64,000 bases of DNA, from assembly GCF_001866075.3 (NCBI RefSeq), contig NZ_CP063356.1:3276164-3340163 (forward strand), written 5' to 3'. This DNA comes from Anaerobacillus isosaccharinicus. GTDB lineage: Bacteria > Bacillota > Bacilli > Bacillales > Anaerobacillaceae. A program made the translations under genes and the position numbers. The notes beneath the pieces are model-generated. The model was not told the DNA's origin, searched no databases, and worked only from the letters and a program-made list of their open reading frames with translations. Below are positions 34,230 to 44,028 of the stretch, piece after piece (the stretch's first letter is position 1; every line of letters begins with the position of its first letter).

Positions 34230-36431
34230 TTGGCGGCATTTAGGCTTAATAAAATGAATGTTAGAGCAGTTGTATTATTGGTAGCTTTTCTACTACTATT
34301 TTCCCTTTTATTTACGAGGGTTGGTTATATTCAAGTAAACAAAACTGTGAACGGCCAGGAACTCCAAGCGATGGCTGAAGAGCGTTGGACAAGAAAACAA
34401 GCGGTGGAAGGGAAACGCGGTACGATTTATGATCGCTTTGGAGATGCGCTAGCCGAAGAAATCCCATCCTATACATTAGTTGCAATACTAGATAAAAACT
34501 CTAGAAATCGTGTAGAAGATCCAAAGTTAGCCGCTCAAAAATTAGCCCCTATCGTTGAAAGAGATCCAGCAGATTTAGAAAAACTCCTTTCTGCAGAAGG
34601 GCGTTTTCAAGTAGAGCTAGGGATAGGTACTAAGAATTTAAGTTTAGAAAAAAAACAGGAAATAGAAGAATTAAAACTGAAAGGAATTACCTTTCGAAAA
34701 GAACCAAGGCGTTACTATCCGAAACAGAATTTTGCTTCCCACGTCATTGGCTATACAGAACGAGATATGTCAAGAGCTCGTATGGGATTAGAAAGTAGTT
34801 TAAATGACTATTTAGAGAAGGAAGATGGCTTTATTCAATATTTAAGTGACCGTAAAGGAATTAAACTTCCGAATATTGAAGAAATTTTAGAAACACCTAA
34901 AAATGGGTACGACGTTTACTTAACAATTGATGCAAACATTCAGATGGCACTTGAACAAATTATGTCACAAGTTGAAGAACGGTATGAGCCAGAACGGATG
35001 ATGGCGATCGTAGCTGATCCAAAAACAGGTGAAATTCTTGCCATGAGTAACCGACCAAGTTTTAATCCTAACTTTTATGAAGAAATTACCAACTATACAA
35101 ACTTTACTGTATCCTCTCGCTTTGAGCCTGGCTCAACGATGAAGATGTATACACTAGCCGCAGCTATTGAGGAAGGTGTTTATAATGGTGATGAGCTTTA
35201 TCAATCAGGGAGCTATCAGATTGGCGGCAGAAGAGTTCGTGACCACAATCAAGGATTAGGTTGGGGAAAGATCCCATTTGATGAAGGTTTCCAGCGATCT
35301 TCAAATGTAGCTTATTCTATTCTTGCCTTGGAAAAGCTAGGTTCTGATCGTTTATATGATTATTTAGATCGATTTGGATTTCGCAATCCAACAGGAATTG
35401 ATCTTCCCAATGAAGCGAATAGTTTGATCGCTGATTCGCATCGAATTGATACTGCAACAACGGCTTTTGGTCAAGGGTCGGCCATTACCCCTATCCAACA
35501 AATTCAAGCAACGACAGCTATAGCAAATGGTGGGAAAATGATGAAACCTTATATTATTAAAAGTGTTGTAGACCCGAATACGGGTAAAGAAGTAACTAAA
35601 GGCGAACCAACAGTTGTAGGTGAGCCGATCTCTAGTAGAACGGCAAATCATGTTCTCGAATTGATGCATTCCGTTGTTACCTCACCTGCGGGTACGGGTA
35701 AACCTTATTACATCGAAGGTTTTGAGGTTGCAGGGAAAACTGGTACAGCGGAAATATCTAATCCAGATGGACCGGGATATTTAGCTGGTCATGGACAGTA
35801 TATTTATTCCTTTATGGGTGTTGCACCTAAATCAGATCCACAATTAATTGTTTATGTAGCAGTGGATCGCCCGAAAATTGAAATTTATGAATCGGGATCT
35901 GCACCAGTTTCGCAAATTTTTACATCAGTAATGAAGCATAGTCTTCAATATTTAAATATATCGCCTAATGCTAGATCGGGTAACCGAAATTTTTTAGATG
36001 AGGGTTCTCTTATTGGAGATTACATTGGTAAAGATGTTGCTAATGCTAGAGCATCACTACTTAGCACAGGCTTAGACGTTCATATCGTTGGTACTGGTAA
36101 AAAGATCGTGTCCCAAATTCCAGCTAGTAATACAATGCTCTTACCTAACGAGAAAGTGATCTTAAAAACAGATGGAACTACTTTTGTTATGCCTGAGATC
36201 GTAGGCTGGTCTTTACGTGATGTTATGAAGTTAGCAAGTCTTTTAGATTTAAATGCTAATTTAATAGGAGCTGGTTTTGTTACCGAACAAAGTATTCCAG
36301 CTAACAGTGAGATAAATAAAGGCGATTATATTGTGATTGAATTAGAGTTACCAAATATGTCTGAAGAAGAATTTAGTCCGCTTTATGAAGATGGTGAAGA
36401 GGATAAGAAAGAAATCGTAACAATGGATTAA
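34230..36431 (+). CDS. pbpB: Septal transpeptidase PBP 2B (FtsI-type) with PASTA domains
   Basis: A class B penicillin-binding protein that cross-links peptidoglycan at the division septum. It is 733 residues with one N-terminal membrane helix, a dimerisation domain, and a transpeptidase domain with the active-site STMK (in PGSTMKMYTL), SSN and KTGTAE motifs. Two PASTA-like repeats follow (GDYIGKDVANARASLLSTGL and FVMPEIVGWSLRDVMKLASLL). TTG 34230 is chosen because AAGAGGTG upstream includes the GTG at 34221. It is followed by its paralogue spoVD. Confidence 0.93.
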   Translation: MAAFRLNKMNVRAVVLLVAFLLLFSLLFTRVGYIQVNKTVNGQELQAMAEERWTRKQAVEGKRGTIYDRFGDALAEEIPSYTLVAILDKNSRNRVEDPKLAAQKLAPIVERDPADLEKLLSAEGRFQVELGIGTKNLSLEKKQEIEELKLKGITFRKEPRRYYPKQNFASHVIGYTERDMSRARMGLESSLNDYLEKEDGFIQYLSDRKGIKLPNIEEILETPKNGYDVYLTIDANIQMALEQIMSQVEERYEPERMMAIVADPKTGEILAMSNRPSFNPNFYEEITNYTNFTVSSRFEPGSTMKMYTLAAAIEEGVYNGDELYQSGSYQIGGRRVRDHNQGLGWGKIPFDEGFQRSSNVAYSILALEKLGSDRLYDYLDRFGFRNPTGIDLPNEANSLIADSHRIDTATTAFGQGSAITPIQQIQATTAIANGGKMMKPYIIKSVVDPNTGKEVTKGEPTVVGEPISSRTANHVLELMHSVVTSPAGTGKPYYIEGFEVAGKTGTAEISNPDGPGYLAGHGQYIYSFMGVAPKSDPQLIVYVAVDRPKIEIYESGSAPVSQIFTSVMKHSLQYLNISPNARSGNRNFLDEGSLIGDYIGKDVANARASLLSTGLDVHIVGTGKKIVSQIPASNTMLLPNEKVILKTDGTTFVMPEIVGWSLRDVMKLASLLDLNANLIGAGFVTEQSIPANSEINKGDYIVIELELPNMSEEEFSPLYEDGEEDKKEIVTMD

Positions 36432-36443
36432 TCTGGACAAGTG

Positions 36444-36472
36444 GTATTTTTTTAATCGTACAAGCATAAATT
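36444..36472 (+). promoter_or_regulatory. Possible sigma-E promoter of spoVD
   Basis: CATAAATT at 36465-36472 differs in one base from the sigma-E -10 consensus CATACAnT. GTATTTTT at 36444-36451, 13 bases upstream, partly fits the -35. spoVD is a sigma-E gene in B. subtilis. Confidence 0.42.
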
Positions 36473-36517
36473 TGAAACAAGCCTACAAATGTTACCTAAG
36501 ATAAGGGGGATAAGTGT

Positions 36518-38452
36518 GTGCGTGTTTCAAATGTTACTGTACGAAGACGTTTAGTTTTCGTTTTGACTTTCGGGCTATTATTCTTTTTCGTTATTGTATT
36601 AAGGCTTGGGTATGTCCAATTTGCACTCGGGAATGATTTGACAGATCGAGCTGAAGATTTATGGAGTAGGAATATTCCATTTGAAGCGAAAAGAGGAGAA
36701 ATTCTAGATCGAAATGGTATCCCTCTAGCGACGAATGTAAGTGCTCCATCTGTTTTAATTGTGCCTAGGCAAATAAAAAATCCTGCCGAGGATGCAGAAA
36801 AGTTAGCTAATGTACTGAAAATGGACCGAACAAAAGTATATGGCTTACTTACGAAAAAGGAATCTATTGTTCGAATTAATCCAGAAGGTAGAAAGATAAG
36901 TAATCAACTTGCTAGTGAGGTTCGTGCTCTAGGAATTCCAGGGGTTTATATTGCTGAGGATAATAAGAGGCATTACCCATTTGGCAATTACTTGTCCCAT
37001 GTTCTCGGGTTTGCGGGTATCGATAATCAAGGACTAACAGGAATCGAACTTTATTATGATGAAAAATTAAGTGGGCAAAAAGGACATGTGTCATTTTTTT
37101 CTGATGCAAAAGGGCGCCGCATGCCTAATTTAGCTGATGAATATACGCAGCCGGTCGATGGTTTAGATCTTCGTTTAACTATTGATACGAAGGTGCAGAC
37201 AATTATTGAACGTGAGCTTGATATAGCAGAAGCTATCTATAAACCGGACGGAGCAATAGCGATTGCTATGAACCCAAATACTGGGGAAATATTAGGGATG
37301 TCTAGTAGGCCTGATTACGATCCAGAAAACTTTCGAAATGTTCCGCCTGAAATTTATAATCAAAATAAACCTGTATGGATGCAGTATGAACCTGGATCGA
37401 CGTTTAAGATTATTACTCTTGCTGCAGCACTTGAAGAAGGGGAAGTAGACCTTGAAAAAGATACGTTCAATGACCCAGGTTTTATAGAAGTATCAGGGCA
37501 TCGACTTCGTTGCTGGAAAAAAGGCGGTCATGGCCATCAAACGTTTTTAGAAGTTGTTCAAAACTCTTGTAACCCAGGTTTTGTTGTTTTAGGTGAGCGT
37601 CTAGGTAAAGATCGTCTGTTTGATTATATTGAGAATTTTGGTTTTGGGCAAAAAACAGGGATCGATTTACAAGGGGAAGGAAAAGGAATATTATTTAGCC
37701 GTGACCGAGTTGGACCCCTAGAGCAGGCAACAACAGCTTTTGGTCAAGGGGTTGCAGTTACACCACTTCAGCAAGTTGCAGCAGTATCAGCGGCTGTTAA
37801 TGGGGGTTATTTATATACACCTTATATTGCCAAAGAGTGGATTGACCCCATGACAGGAGAAGCACTAAATACTACTCAACCGATTTCAAAGCGCAGAGTC
37901 ATTTCAGATGAAACAAGTGCTAAAGTTCGTTATGCCCTTGAAACAGTAGTTGCAAAAGGGACAGGGAAGGGAGCATTTGTTGAAGGATATCGTGTCGGTG
38001 GAAAAACAGGTACAGCCCAAAAGGCGCAAGGTGGTAGGTATTTAGAAAATAACCATATCGTCTCGTTTATCGGTTTTGCTCCTGCAGATGATCCTCAAAT
38101 CGTAGTTTATGTCGCTATTGATAACCCAAAAGAAACGGTTCAATTTGGTGGAGTAGTTGCAGCTCCAATTGTTGGTAGAATTATCGGTGATAGTTTACGA
38201 GCAATGGGTATAGAAAAAAGAACAGATCAAATTGAAAAAGAGCGACTTTGGACGGATCAACCTTTAGTAGTAGTTCCAGACTTAGTAGGTAGAACAAGAA
38301 GAGAAATTAATGATTCGTACTATGAATTAAAATTAGATGTAAGTGGTGAAGGGAATACAGTCCTTGCCCAGTCGCCAGAACCAGGGATAAAAGTAAACCA
38401 ATACTCAACAATACGAATATTATTAGGTGACAAAACGGAAAGTGAAGATTAA
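36518..38452 (+). CDS. spoVD: Sporulation transpeptidase SpoVD
   Basis: A 644-residue class B penicillin-binding protein needed for spore cortex synthesis together with SpoVE. It has one N-terminal helix (about 12-30), a transpeptidase domain with STFK (PGSTFKIITL), SCN and GKTGTAQ motifs, and one C-terminal PASTA repeat (VVPDLVGRTRREINDSYYEL). The single PASTA repeat and the place right after pbpB match SpoVD. GTG 36518 is the start, with AAGGGGG upstream. Confidence 0.93.
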   Translation: MRVSNVTVRRRLVFVLTFGLLFFFVIVLRLGYVQFALGNDLTDRAEDLWSRNIPFEAKRGEILDRNGIPLATNVSAPSVLIVPRQIKNPAEDAEKLANVLKMDRTKVYGLLTKKESIVRINPEGRKISNQLASEVRALGIPGVYIAEDNKRHYPFGNYLSHVLGFAGIDNQGLTGIELYYDEKLSGQKGHVSFFSDAKGRRMPNLADEYTQPVDGLDLRLTIDTKVQTIIERELDIAEAIYKPDGAIAIAMNPNTGEILGMSSRPDYDPENFRNVPPEIYNQNKPVWMQYEPGSTFKIITLAAALEEGEVDLEKDTFNDPGFIEVSGHRLRCWKKGGHGHQTFLEVVQNSCNPGFVVLGERLGKDRLFDYIENFGFGQKTGIDLQGEGKGILFSRDRVGPLEQATTAFGQGVAVTPLQQVAAVSAAVNGGYLYTPYIAKEWIDPMTGEALNTTQPISKRRVISDETSAKVRYALETVVAKGTGKGAFVEGYRVGGKTGTAQKAQGGRYLENNHIVSFIGFAPADDPQIVVYVAIDNPKETVQFGGVVAAPIVGRIIGDSLRAMGIEKRTDQIEKERLWTDQPLVVVPDLVGRTRREINDSYYELKLDVSGEGNTVLAQSPEPGIKVNQYSTIRILLGDKTESED

Positions 38453-38462
38453 AATGAATTTT

Positions 38463-38500
38463 GGGATAGCTGAACTGCTTAAGTGGCTGTCCCTTTTCTT
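38463..38500 (+). terminator. Terminator after spoVD
   Basis: A stem GGGATAGC / GGCTGTCCC (one G-U pair) with a 14-base loop, followed by TTTTCTT. Confidence 0.75.
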
Positions 38501-38512
38501 CATTAAATTAAA

Positions 38513-38564
38513 TGTTGAATTTTTAATTTTGATAAGGATGAATTCCAAAATTAAAAATTCAACA
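38513..38564. repeat. Perfect 19-bp inverted repeat
   Basis: TGTTGAATTTTTAATTTTG at 38513-38531 is exactly complementary to 38546-38564, with a 14-base loop GATAAGGATGAATT-like centre. It lies between spoVD and murE and no T run follows, so it looks like an intergenic repeat rather than a terminator. Confidence 0.8.
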
Positions 38565-38644
38565 GTTAAAAGCTTTTGAGGTGTTTAAAAACTACTTTTA
38601 TAAGCTACGATAGAAAGTAAGTAAACGATTGTGAGGTAACCAAT

Positions 38645-40126
38645 ATGAAAAAATTAAATGAGCTAATTAGCAGTTTATATGAATATAAGAAAACTGACTC
38701 TTCGAATCCCCTTATTAAATCAATTGAAATGGACTCCCGATTGGTTAAAGACGGTAGTCTATTTATTTGTATAGAGGGATATACGGTAGATGGACATGAT
38801 TATGCGAAGCAAGCTGTTGAAAAAGGGGCAGTTGCGATTATTTCCGAGAAACCGTTAAATGTAGAAGTGCCAGTTGTTATCGTTAAAGATACAAAAAGGG
38901 TGATGGCTATCGTTGCAAATTCGTTTTACGATCATCCAACGAAGAAGCTTTCCCTTATTGGCGTAACAGGGACTAATGGTAAAACGACAACAACTCATTT
39001 AATTGAGAAAATTCTAAATGATGCTAACAAAAAAACTGGACTTATTGGTACGATGTACATGAAAATTGCTAATGAAACATTTGAAACGAAAAATACAACG
39101 CCTGAATCTCTTTCTTTACAACAGATTTTTGCTGAGATGGTTGCAAGTAAGGTAGATTCAGCCATTATGGAAGTGTCAAGCCATGCTCTTCATCTTGGTC
39201 GAGTGAGAGGCTGTGATTTTGACATAGCCGTTTTTACAAACCTTACTCAAGATCACCTAGATTATCATGAAACAATGGAAGCATATCGAAATGCAAAAGG
39301 TTTATTGTTTGCGCAATTAGGTAATACATATTCAAACGAAAATCGAAAAATTGCCGTTTTAAATGGCGATGATAAAGCTTCAAAAGAATATGAAAAAATG
39401 ACTGCTGCTCAAATTGTCACATATGGAATTGACCAAGAATGTGATGTTAGAGCAACAAACATCCAAATAGCTGCTCAAGGAACGACTTTTGATGTTGATG
39501 CTCTAGGTCAAAAGGCATCTGTTCAATTAAAGATGATAGGTAAGTTTAGTGTTTATAATGCTTTAGCAGCAATGACTGCATGTCTAGTAGATGGTATTTC
39601 TCTTGAGTCTATTATTCACTCCCTAGAGGCAGTAGAAGGTGTATCAGGTCGGTTTGAACCCGTAGACTGCGGGCAATCTTTTACTGTAATTGTTGATTAT
39701 GCTCATACCCCTGACAGCTTAGAAAATGTTTTGAACACAGTTAATGAGTTTGCGAAAGGAAAAAGTTATGTCGTTGTAGGTTGTGGTGGAGATCGTGATA
39801 AAACAAAACGACCACTTATGGCGAAGATTGCAAGTCAACTAGGTGACTATGTGATTTTAACATCAGATAACCCACGAAGCGAGAAGCCAGAGCAAATTAT
39901 TAAGGATATGGAAGTGGGCTTAACTGAAGAAAGTAATCACATCTCTCTTATCGATCGTAAAGAGGCAATTACTTTTGCAATACAACAAGCAAAGGAAAAC
40001 GATGTCGTTGTGATTGCAGGTAAAGGTCATGAAACATATCAAATTATTGGCAAAGAAACAAGCTTTTTTGATGATCGAATTGTAGCTGCAGATGCGATAA
40101 AGGAGATGTTGAAGAGTGAGCGTTAA
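38645..40126 (+). CDS. murE: UDP-MurNAc-tripeptide synthetase MurE (meso-DAP type)
   Basis: A 493-residue Mur ligase that adds the third residue of the peptidoglycan stem peptide. The ATP site GVTGTNGKTTTTHLIE is at about 106-121. The DNPRSEKP motif near 410 is the signature of meso-diaminopimelate rather than lysine specificity, so the cell wall is of the DAP type. The C-terminal GKGHETYQ is also present. GAGGTAACC precedes ATG 38645. It overlaps murF by 11 bases. Confidence 0.96.
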   Translation: MKKLNELISSLYEYKKTDSSNPLIKSIEMDSRLVKDGSLFICIEGYTVDGHDYAKQAVEKGAVAIISEKPLNVEVPVVIVKDTKRVMAIVANSFYDHPTKKLSLIGVTGTNGKTTTTHLIEKILNDANKKTGLIGTMYMKIANETFETKNTTPESLSLQQIFAEMVASKVDSAIMEVSSHALHLGRVRGCDFDIAVFTNLTQDHLDYHETMEAYRNAKGLLFAQLGNTYSNENRKIAVLNGDDKASKEYEKMTAAQIVTYGIDQECDVRATNIQIAAQGTTFDVDALGQKASVQLKMIGKFSVYNALAAMTACLVDGISLESIIHSLEAVEGVSGRFEPVDCGQSFTVIVDYAHTPDSLENVLNTVNEFAKGKSYVVVGCGGDRDKTKRPLMAKIASQLGDYVILTSDNPRSEKPEQIIKDMEVGLTEESNHISLIDRKEAITFAIQQAKENDVVVIAGKGHETYQIIGKETSFFDDRIVAADAIKEMLKSER

Positions 40127-41477
40127 TATCGAGTTAGTAAAAGAAATTTCATTAAATTATCGTGGAATGGTTAACGAAACGATTGTCATTGATCATGTCT
40201 TTATTGATAGTCGTAACGAGGTTGTAAATGGTTTATTTATTCCTATTGTTGGTGAACGTTTTGATGGTCACTCGTTCATCAAGGACGCTCTTAAAAAGGG
40301 AGCAGTTGCATCACTGTGGGAAGAGGGTAAATCACTACCTGAAGACCTCGATAAAAATTTCCCGATTTTTTATGTAAAAGATACATTAAAGGCGTTAGAA
40401 GATTTAGCAAAGAAGTATTTGCAGCTAGTTGCGCCTAAAGTGATCGGTGTGACTGGGAGTAACGGAAAAACTTCTACTAAAGATTTGATCGACGCTGTTT
40501 TGTCTACTACTTTTAAAACTCATAAAACAGCAGGAAATTATAATAACCACATCGGCTTACCTTTAACAATATTAGCAATGCCAAATGATTGTGAAGTGGC
40601 TATTCTTGAAATGGGAATGAATCACTTCGGAGAAATTTCGTTTTTAAGTAAAATAGCTGAACCTAATCTTGCAATTATTACGAATATAGGTGAATCTCAT
40701 ATCGAACAATTAGGCAGTCGAGAAGGGATTTCCAAAGCTAAGTTAGAAATTGTCGATGGATTACGAAAAGATGGGATTTTAATTATTGATGGCGATGAGC
40801 CATTACTAAATTTTACACAAAATTTTAAAATTCTAAAATGTGGCTATGATGATCATAACGACTTTCAAATTACAAATGTCGGTCAAACCGCTGATGAAAC
40901 CAATTTTATGATTAACGATAAACACACCTTTAAGTTAAGGCTATTAGGTAAGCATAATATTAAAAATTCTACATATGCAATAGCTGTAGGAAAATATTTA
41001 GGCTTAAACGAGCATACGATTCAAATAGGGTTAGCTAGTTGTGTGTTAACTGGGATGAGAATGGAGAAAAAACAGGGGGTTAATGGCTCGACAATCATTA
41101 ATGATGCTTACAATTCTAGCCCCACTTCGATGAAGGCAGCTATTGAAACAATAAAACAGCTTGAAAATTTCAACAAAAGAATTCTTGTACTAGGGGACAT
41201 GTATGAATTAGGAAAAGATGAAGAGATGCTTCATCGCTCTGTTGCTGATGCTATTTCAACTCCGATTACTCATGTTTTTACAATAGGTGAATTAGGAAAA
41301 TGGATTGCTGAAGCATTATTAGAGCAAAACAACGATAAAATAGAAATAAGCTCATATAAACATAAGGATGAACTAAAAGAAAATTTATTACCTTTATTGG
41401 ATCATGGAAGTATCGTTCTTATTAAAGCTTCACGTGGAATGAAGTTAGAAACGATCGCCAAGGACCTATATAGCTAG
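40116..41477 (+). CDS. murF: UDP-MurNAc-tripeptide--D-Ala-D-Ala ligase MurF
   Basis: A 453-residue Mur ligase that attaches D-Ala-D-Ala, completing the pentapeptide. The ATP site [14 protein letters not shown] is at about 110-123, followed by the family motifs [13 protein letters not shown] and [10 protein letters not shown], and [16 protein letters not shown] near 330. The start is GTG 40116 inside the end of murE, with AAGGAG upstream. In B. subtilis murF is at another locus; here it holds the position usual in most other bacteria. Confidence 0.96.
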   Translation: MSVNIELVKEISLNYRGMVNETIVIDHVFIDSRNEVVNGLFIPIVGERFDGHSFIKDALKKGAVASLWEEGKSLPEDLDKNFPIFYVKDTLKALEDLAKKYLQLVAPKVIGVTGSNGKTSTKDLIDAVLSTTFKTHKTAGNYNNHIGLPLTILAMPNDCEVAILEMGMNHFGEISFLSKIAEPNLAIITNIGESHIEQLGSREGISKAKLEIVDGLRKDGILIIDGDEPLLNFTQNFKILKCGYDDHNDFQITNVGQTADETNFMINDKHTFKLRLLGKHNIKNSTYAIAVGKYLGLNEHTIQIGLASCVLTGMRMEKKQGVNGSTIINDAYNSSPTSMKAAIETIKQLENFNKRILVLGDMYELGKDEEMLHRSVADAISTPITHVFTIGELGKWIAEALLEQNNDKIEISSYKHKDELKENLLPLLDHGSIVLIKASRGMKLETIAKDLYS

Positions 41478-41494
41478 GAAAGGGGGATTGGGTT

Positions 41495-42469
41495 ATGCCT
41501 GAAAAATTAATGATTATTACACTTGCTGTTTCATTTTTAATATCTGTAGTACTGTCTCCAATAATTATTCCTTTTTTACGTCGATTGAAATTTGGTCAAA
41601 GTATTAGGGAAGAAGGACCTAAATCCCATCAAAAAAAGAGTGGTACACCAACGATGGGCGGAGTGATGATTTTATTCTCAATCGCCATTACAACGATTAT
41701 TATGGTTGGGAATTTTCATGAACTATCAACGGAAATCTATTTATTATTGCTTGTGACATTAGGTTTTGGTCTTTTAGGATTTTTAGATGATTTTATAAAA
41801 GTAGTGTTAAAAAGAAATTTAGGTTTAACATCGAAACAAAAATTAGTAGGTCAATTAGTCATTGCAGCAATTTTCTATGTCGTTATTAAGCAACTGAATT
41901 TTTCAACAGAGATTGCAATACCAGGAACAAATTTTGGGGTTGATTTCGGAATCCTTTATTTAATCTTAATTATTGTGATGCTTGTCGGAGCTTCGAATGC
42001 TGTAAACCTTACAGATGGTTTAGATGGTTTACTAGCAGGAACTGCTGCTATTGCATTTGGTGCCTACGCAGTAATCTCCTTCAGTGCCGAGCAGCTTGAC
42101 ATAGCTATGTTTTGTGCGGCAGTCGTTGGTGCTGTATTAGGATTTTTAGTTTTTAACGCCCACCCTGCGAAAGTATTTATGGGAGATACTGGTTCCCTGG
42201 CTTTAGGTGGTGCTTTAGCTGCAGTTGCTATATTAACAAAAATGGAAATTTTATTGGCGATTATCGGTGGAGTATTTGTAATCGAAACACTTTCTGTTAT
42301 CATTCAAGTAATTTCCTTTAAGACTACTGGAAAGAGAGTCTTTAAAATGAGTCCCCTTCACCACCATTATGAATTATCAGGTTGGTCTGAATGGAGAGTT
42401 GTCGTTACTTTTTGGCTAGTTGGTCTAGTTTTTGCAATATTAGGAATTTACTTAGAGGTGTGGATATAG
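41495..42469 (+). CDS. mraY: Phospho-MurNAc-pentapeptide transferase MraY
   Basis: A 324-residue enzyme with ten membrane helices that transfers phospho-MurNAc-pentapeptide to undecaprenyl phosphate, giving lipid I. The conserved [16 protein letters not shown] loop (about 39-54), the catalytic DDF(I)K around 92, [12 protein letters not shown] near 168, and the histidine loop [13 protein letters not shown] near 284 are all present. AAAGGGGG precedes ATG 41495. Confidence 0.97.
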   Translation: MPEKLMIITLAVSFLISVVLSPIIIPFLRRLKFGQSIREEGPKSHQKKSGTPTMGGVMILFSIAITTIIMVGNFHELSTEIYLLLLVTLGFGLLGFLDDFIKVVLKRNLGLTSKQKLVGQLVIAAIFYVVIKQLNFSTEIAIPGTNFGVDFGILYLILIIVMLVGASNAVNLTDGLDGLLAGTAAIAFGAYAVISFSAEQLDIAMFCAAVVGAVLGFLVFNAHPAKVFMGDTGSLALGGALAAVAILTKMEILLAIIGGVFVIETLSVIIQVISFKTTGKRVFKMSPLHHHYELSGWSEWRVVVTFWLVGLVFAILGIYLEVWI

Positions 42470-42470
42470 A

Positions 42471-43823
42471 ATGAAAAACGTAGACTATTTTAAAGGAAAA
42501 AAAATTGTAGTACTTGGTTTAGCTAAAAGCGGTTTAGCTGCCGGCACCCTTTTGCACAAGTTAGGCGCACAAGTGGTAGTAAATGACCTAAAGCCATTAG
42601 CAGAAAACATACAAGCGCTTGAACTTCAACAGTTAGGTGTTGAAGTTATTTGCGGTGGGCACCCTTTAGAAATTTTAGATGGAAAGATTGATTTGGTTGT
42701 AAAAAACCCTGGAATCCCTTATTCAAACCCTTTAATTCAAAAAGCGATTGAAAAGGATATTCCTGTTGTGACAGAGCTTGAGATAGCATCAATCATCTCT
42801 GAAGCCGAAATGATTGGAATTACGGGTTCTAATGGAAAAACAACAACAACAACACTTATTTATGAAATGTTAAAGGAAAGTAAAAGAGTTCCTTTAATTG
42901 CGGGAAATATTGGTACTGTTGCATGTGAAGTAGCCGAAAAAGCAACAGAAGAAAACATTCTCGTCACTGAAGTTTCTAGTTTTCAGCTAATGGGAACTGA
43001 GCATTTTCATCCGAAAATCGCAGTTTTCTTAAATCTATTTGATGCCCACTTAGATTACCACGGTACAAGGAAAGAGTATGGGTTAGCAAAAGCGAAAATA
43101 TTCCGAAATTTAACAACTGATGACTATTGTGTCATTAACGAAGATGACGCAGAAGTGATGATGCTAGCAAAGGAAGTTATCGGACAAAAAGTTACATTCT
43201 CTGTTAAAAAACAAGTAGAAAACGGAGCTTACGTTAAAGATGGCTATGTGTATTATCTAGACGAAAAAATTATTTCCATTGAAAATATTGTTCTTCCTGG
43301 CGCACATAATCTAGAAAATATTGTTGCAGCTATTTGTGCAGCAAAGTTAGCAGGAGCAACAACGAAACGAATCGTAGAAGTGTTATCGACTTTTGCTGGT
43401 GTAAAGCATCGTACACAATTTGTAACTGCGATTAATGATCGAAAATTTTATAATGACTCAAAAGCTACGAATATGTTAGCCACAAAAGTAGCGGTTTCTG
43501 CTTTTGATCAACCAGTTATCTTACTTGCGGGTGGACTTGACCGTGGCAATGAATTTGATGAATTAATTCCTACATTAGAAAAAGTTAAAGGTGTTGTCCT
43601 ATACGGAGAAACTGCACCTAAACTAGAAAAAGCAGCACAAAAAGCAGGGTTGACTTTTATAGAAATCGTCAACAATGTTACAGAAGCTGTCAATAAGGCG
43701 TATGAACACTCAGATCGAGGAGATGTCATTTTGTTATCTCCTGCATGTGCTAGCTGGGATCAGTTTAAGACGTTTGAAGAACGAGGAGAGAATTTTATCG
43801 AAGCTATATCCAAATTGGAATAA
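42471..43823 (+). CDS. murD: UDP-MurNAc-L-Ala--D-Glu ligase MurD
   Basis: A 450-residue Mur ligase adding D-glutamate to UDP-MurNAc-L-Ala. The N-terminal Rossmann-like domain begins [13 protein letters not shown], the ATP site [15 protein letters not shown] is at about 119-133, and [14 protein letters not shown] and [12 protein letters not shown] lie in the second half. ATG 42471 starts one base after the mraY stop, so the genes are coupled. It is the last gene before the spoVE promoter region. Confidence 0.96.
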   Translation: MKNVDYFKGKKIVVLGLAKSGLAAGTLLHKLGAQVVVNDLKPLAENIQALELQQLGVEVICGGHPLEILDGKIDLVVKNPGIPYSNPLIQKAIEKDIPVVTELEIASIISEAEMIGITGSNGKTTTTTLIYEMLKESKRVPLIAGNIGTVACEVAEKATEENILVTEVSSFQLMGTEHFHPKIAVFLNLFDAHLDYHGTRKEYGLAKAKIFRNLTTDDYCVINEDDAEVMMLAKEVIGQKVTFSVKKQVENGAYVKDGYVYYLDEKIISIENIVLPGAHNLENIVAAICAAKLAGATTKRIVEVLSTFAGVKHRTQFVTAINDRKFYNDSKATNMLATKVAVSAFDQPVILLAGGLDRGNEFDELIPTLEKVKGVVLYGETAPKLEKAAQKAGLTFIEIVNNVTEAVNKAYEHSDRGDVILLSPACASWDQFKTFEERGENFIEAISKLE

Positions 43824-43950
43824 AATGAGTGCAAGTACACCTGCTTCGTCAAACGAAAACAAAATTCAGTACCAAGTAGTGTTTTTTATCATTGAGAAAG
43901 AAACTATAAAAATAGAGTGAGGAGAAATCTTCTTTTTCTATAAATATAGG

Positions 43951-43979
43951 ACATGTTTTCTTAAGACAAGGCATACATA
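43951..43979 (+). promoter_or_regulatory. Sigma-E-type promoter of spoVE
   Basis: CATACATA at 43972-43979 matches seven of eight bases of the sigma-E -10 (CATACAnT). ACATGTTT at 43951-43958, 13 bases upstream, resembles the -35. It sits 50 bases before the spoVE start in the 205-base murD-spoVE gap. spoVE is sigma-E-dependent in B. subtilis. An upstream frame through this gap (43675-43920) is not credible as a gene. Confidence 0.6.
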
Positions 43980-44028
43980 TAGGTAATAGGGGCTTGCCCA
44001 AATTCAAAAATGAATGAGGTGTTCCACA

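Noticed and set aside
43675-43920. 81-codon open frame overlapping the end of murD
   Set aside because: Mostly murD sequence in another frame, without a start signal; its tail is the spoVE upstream region.
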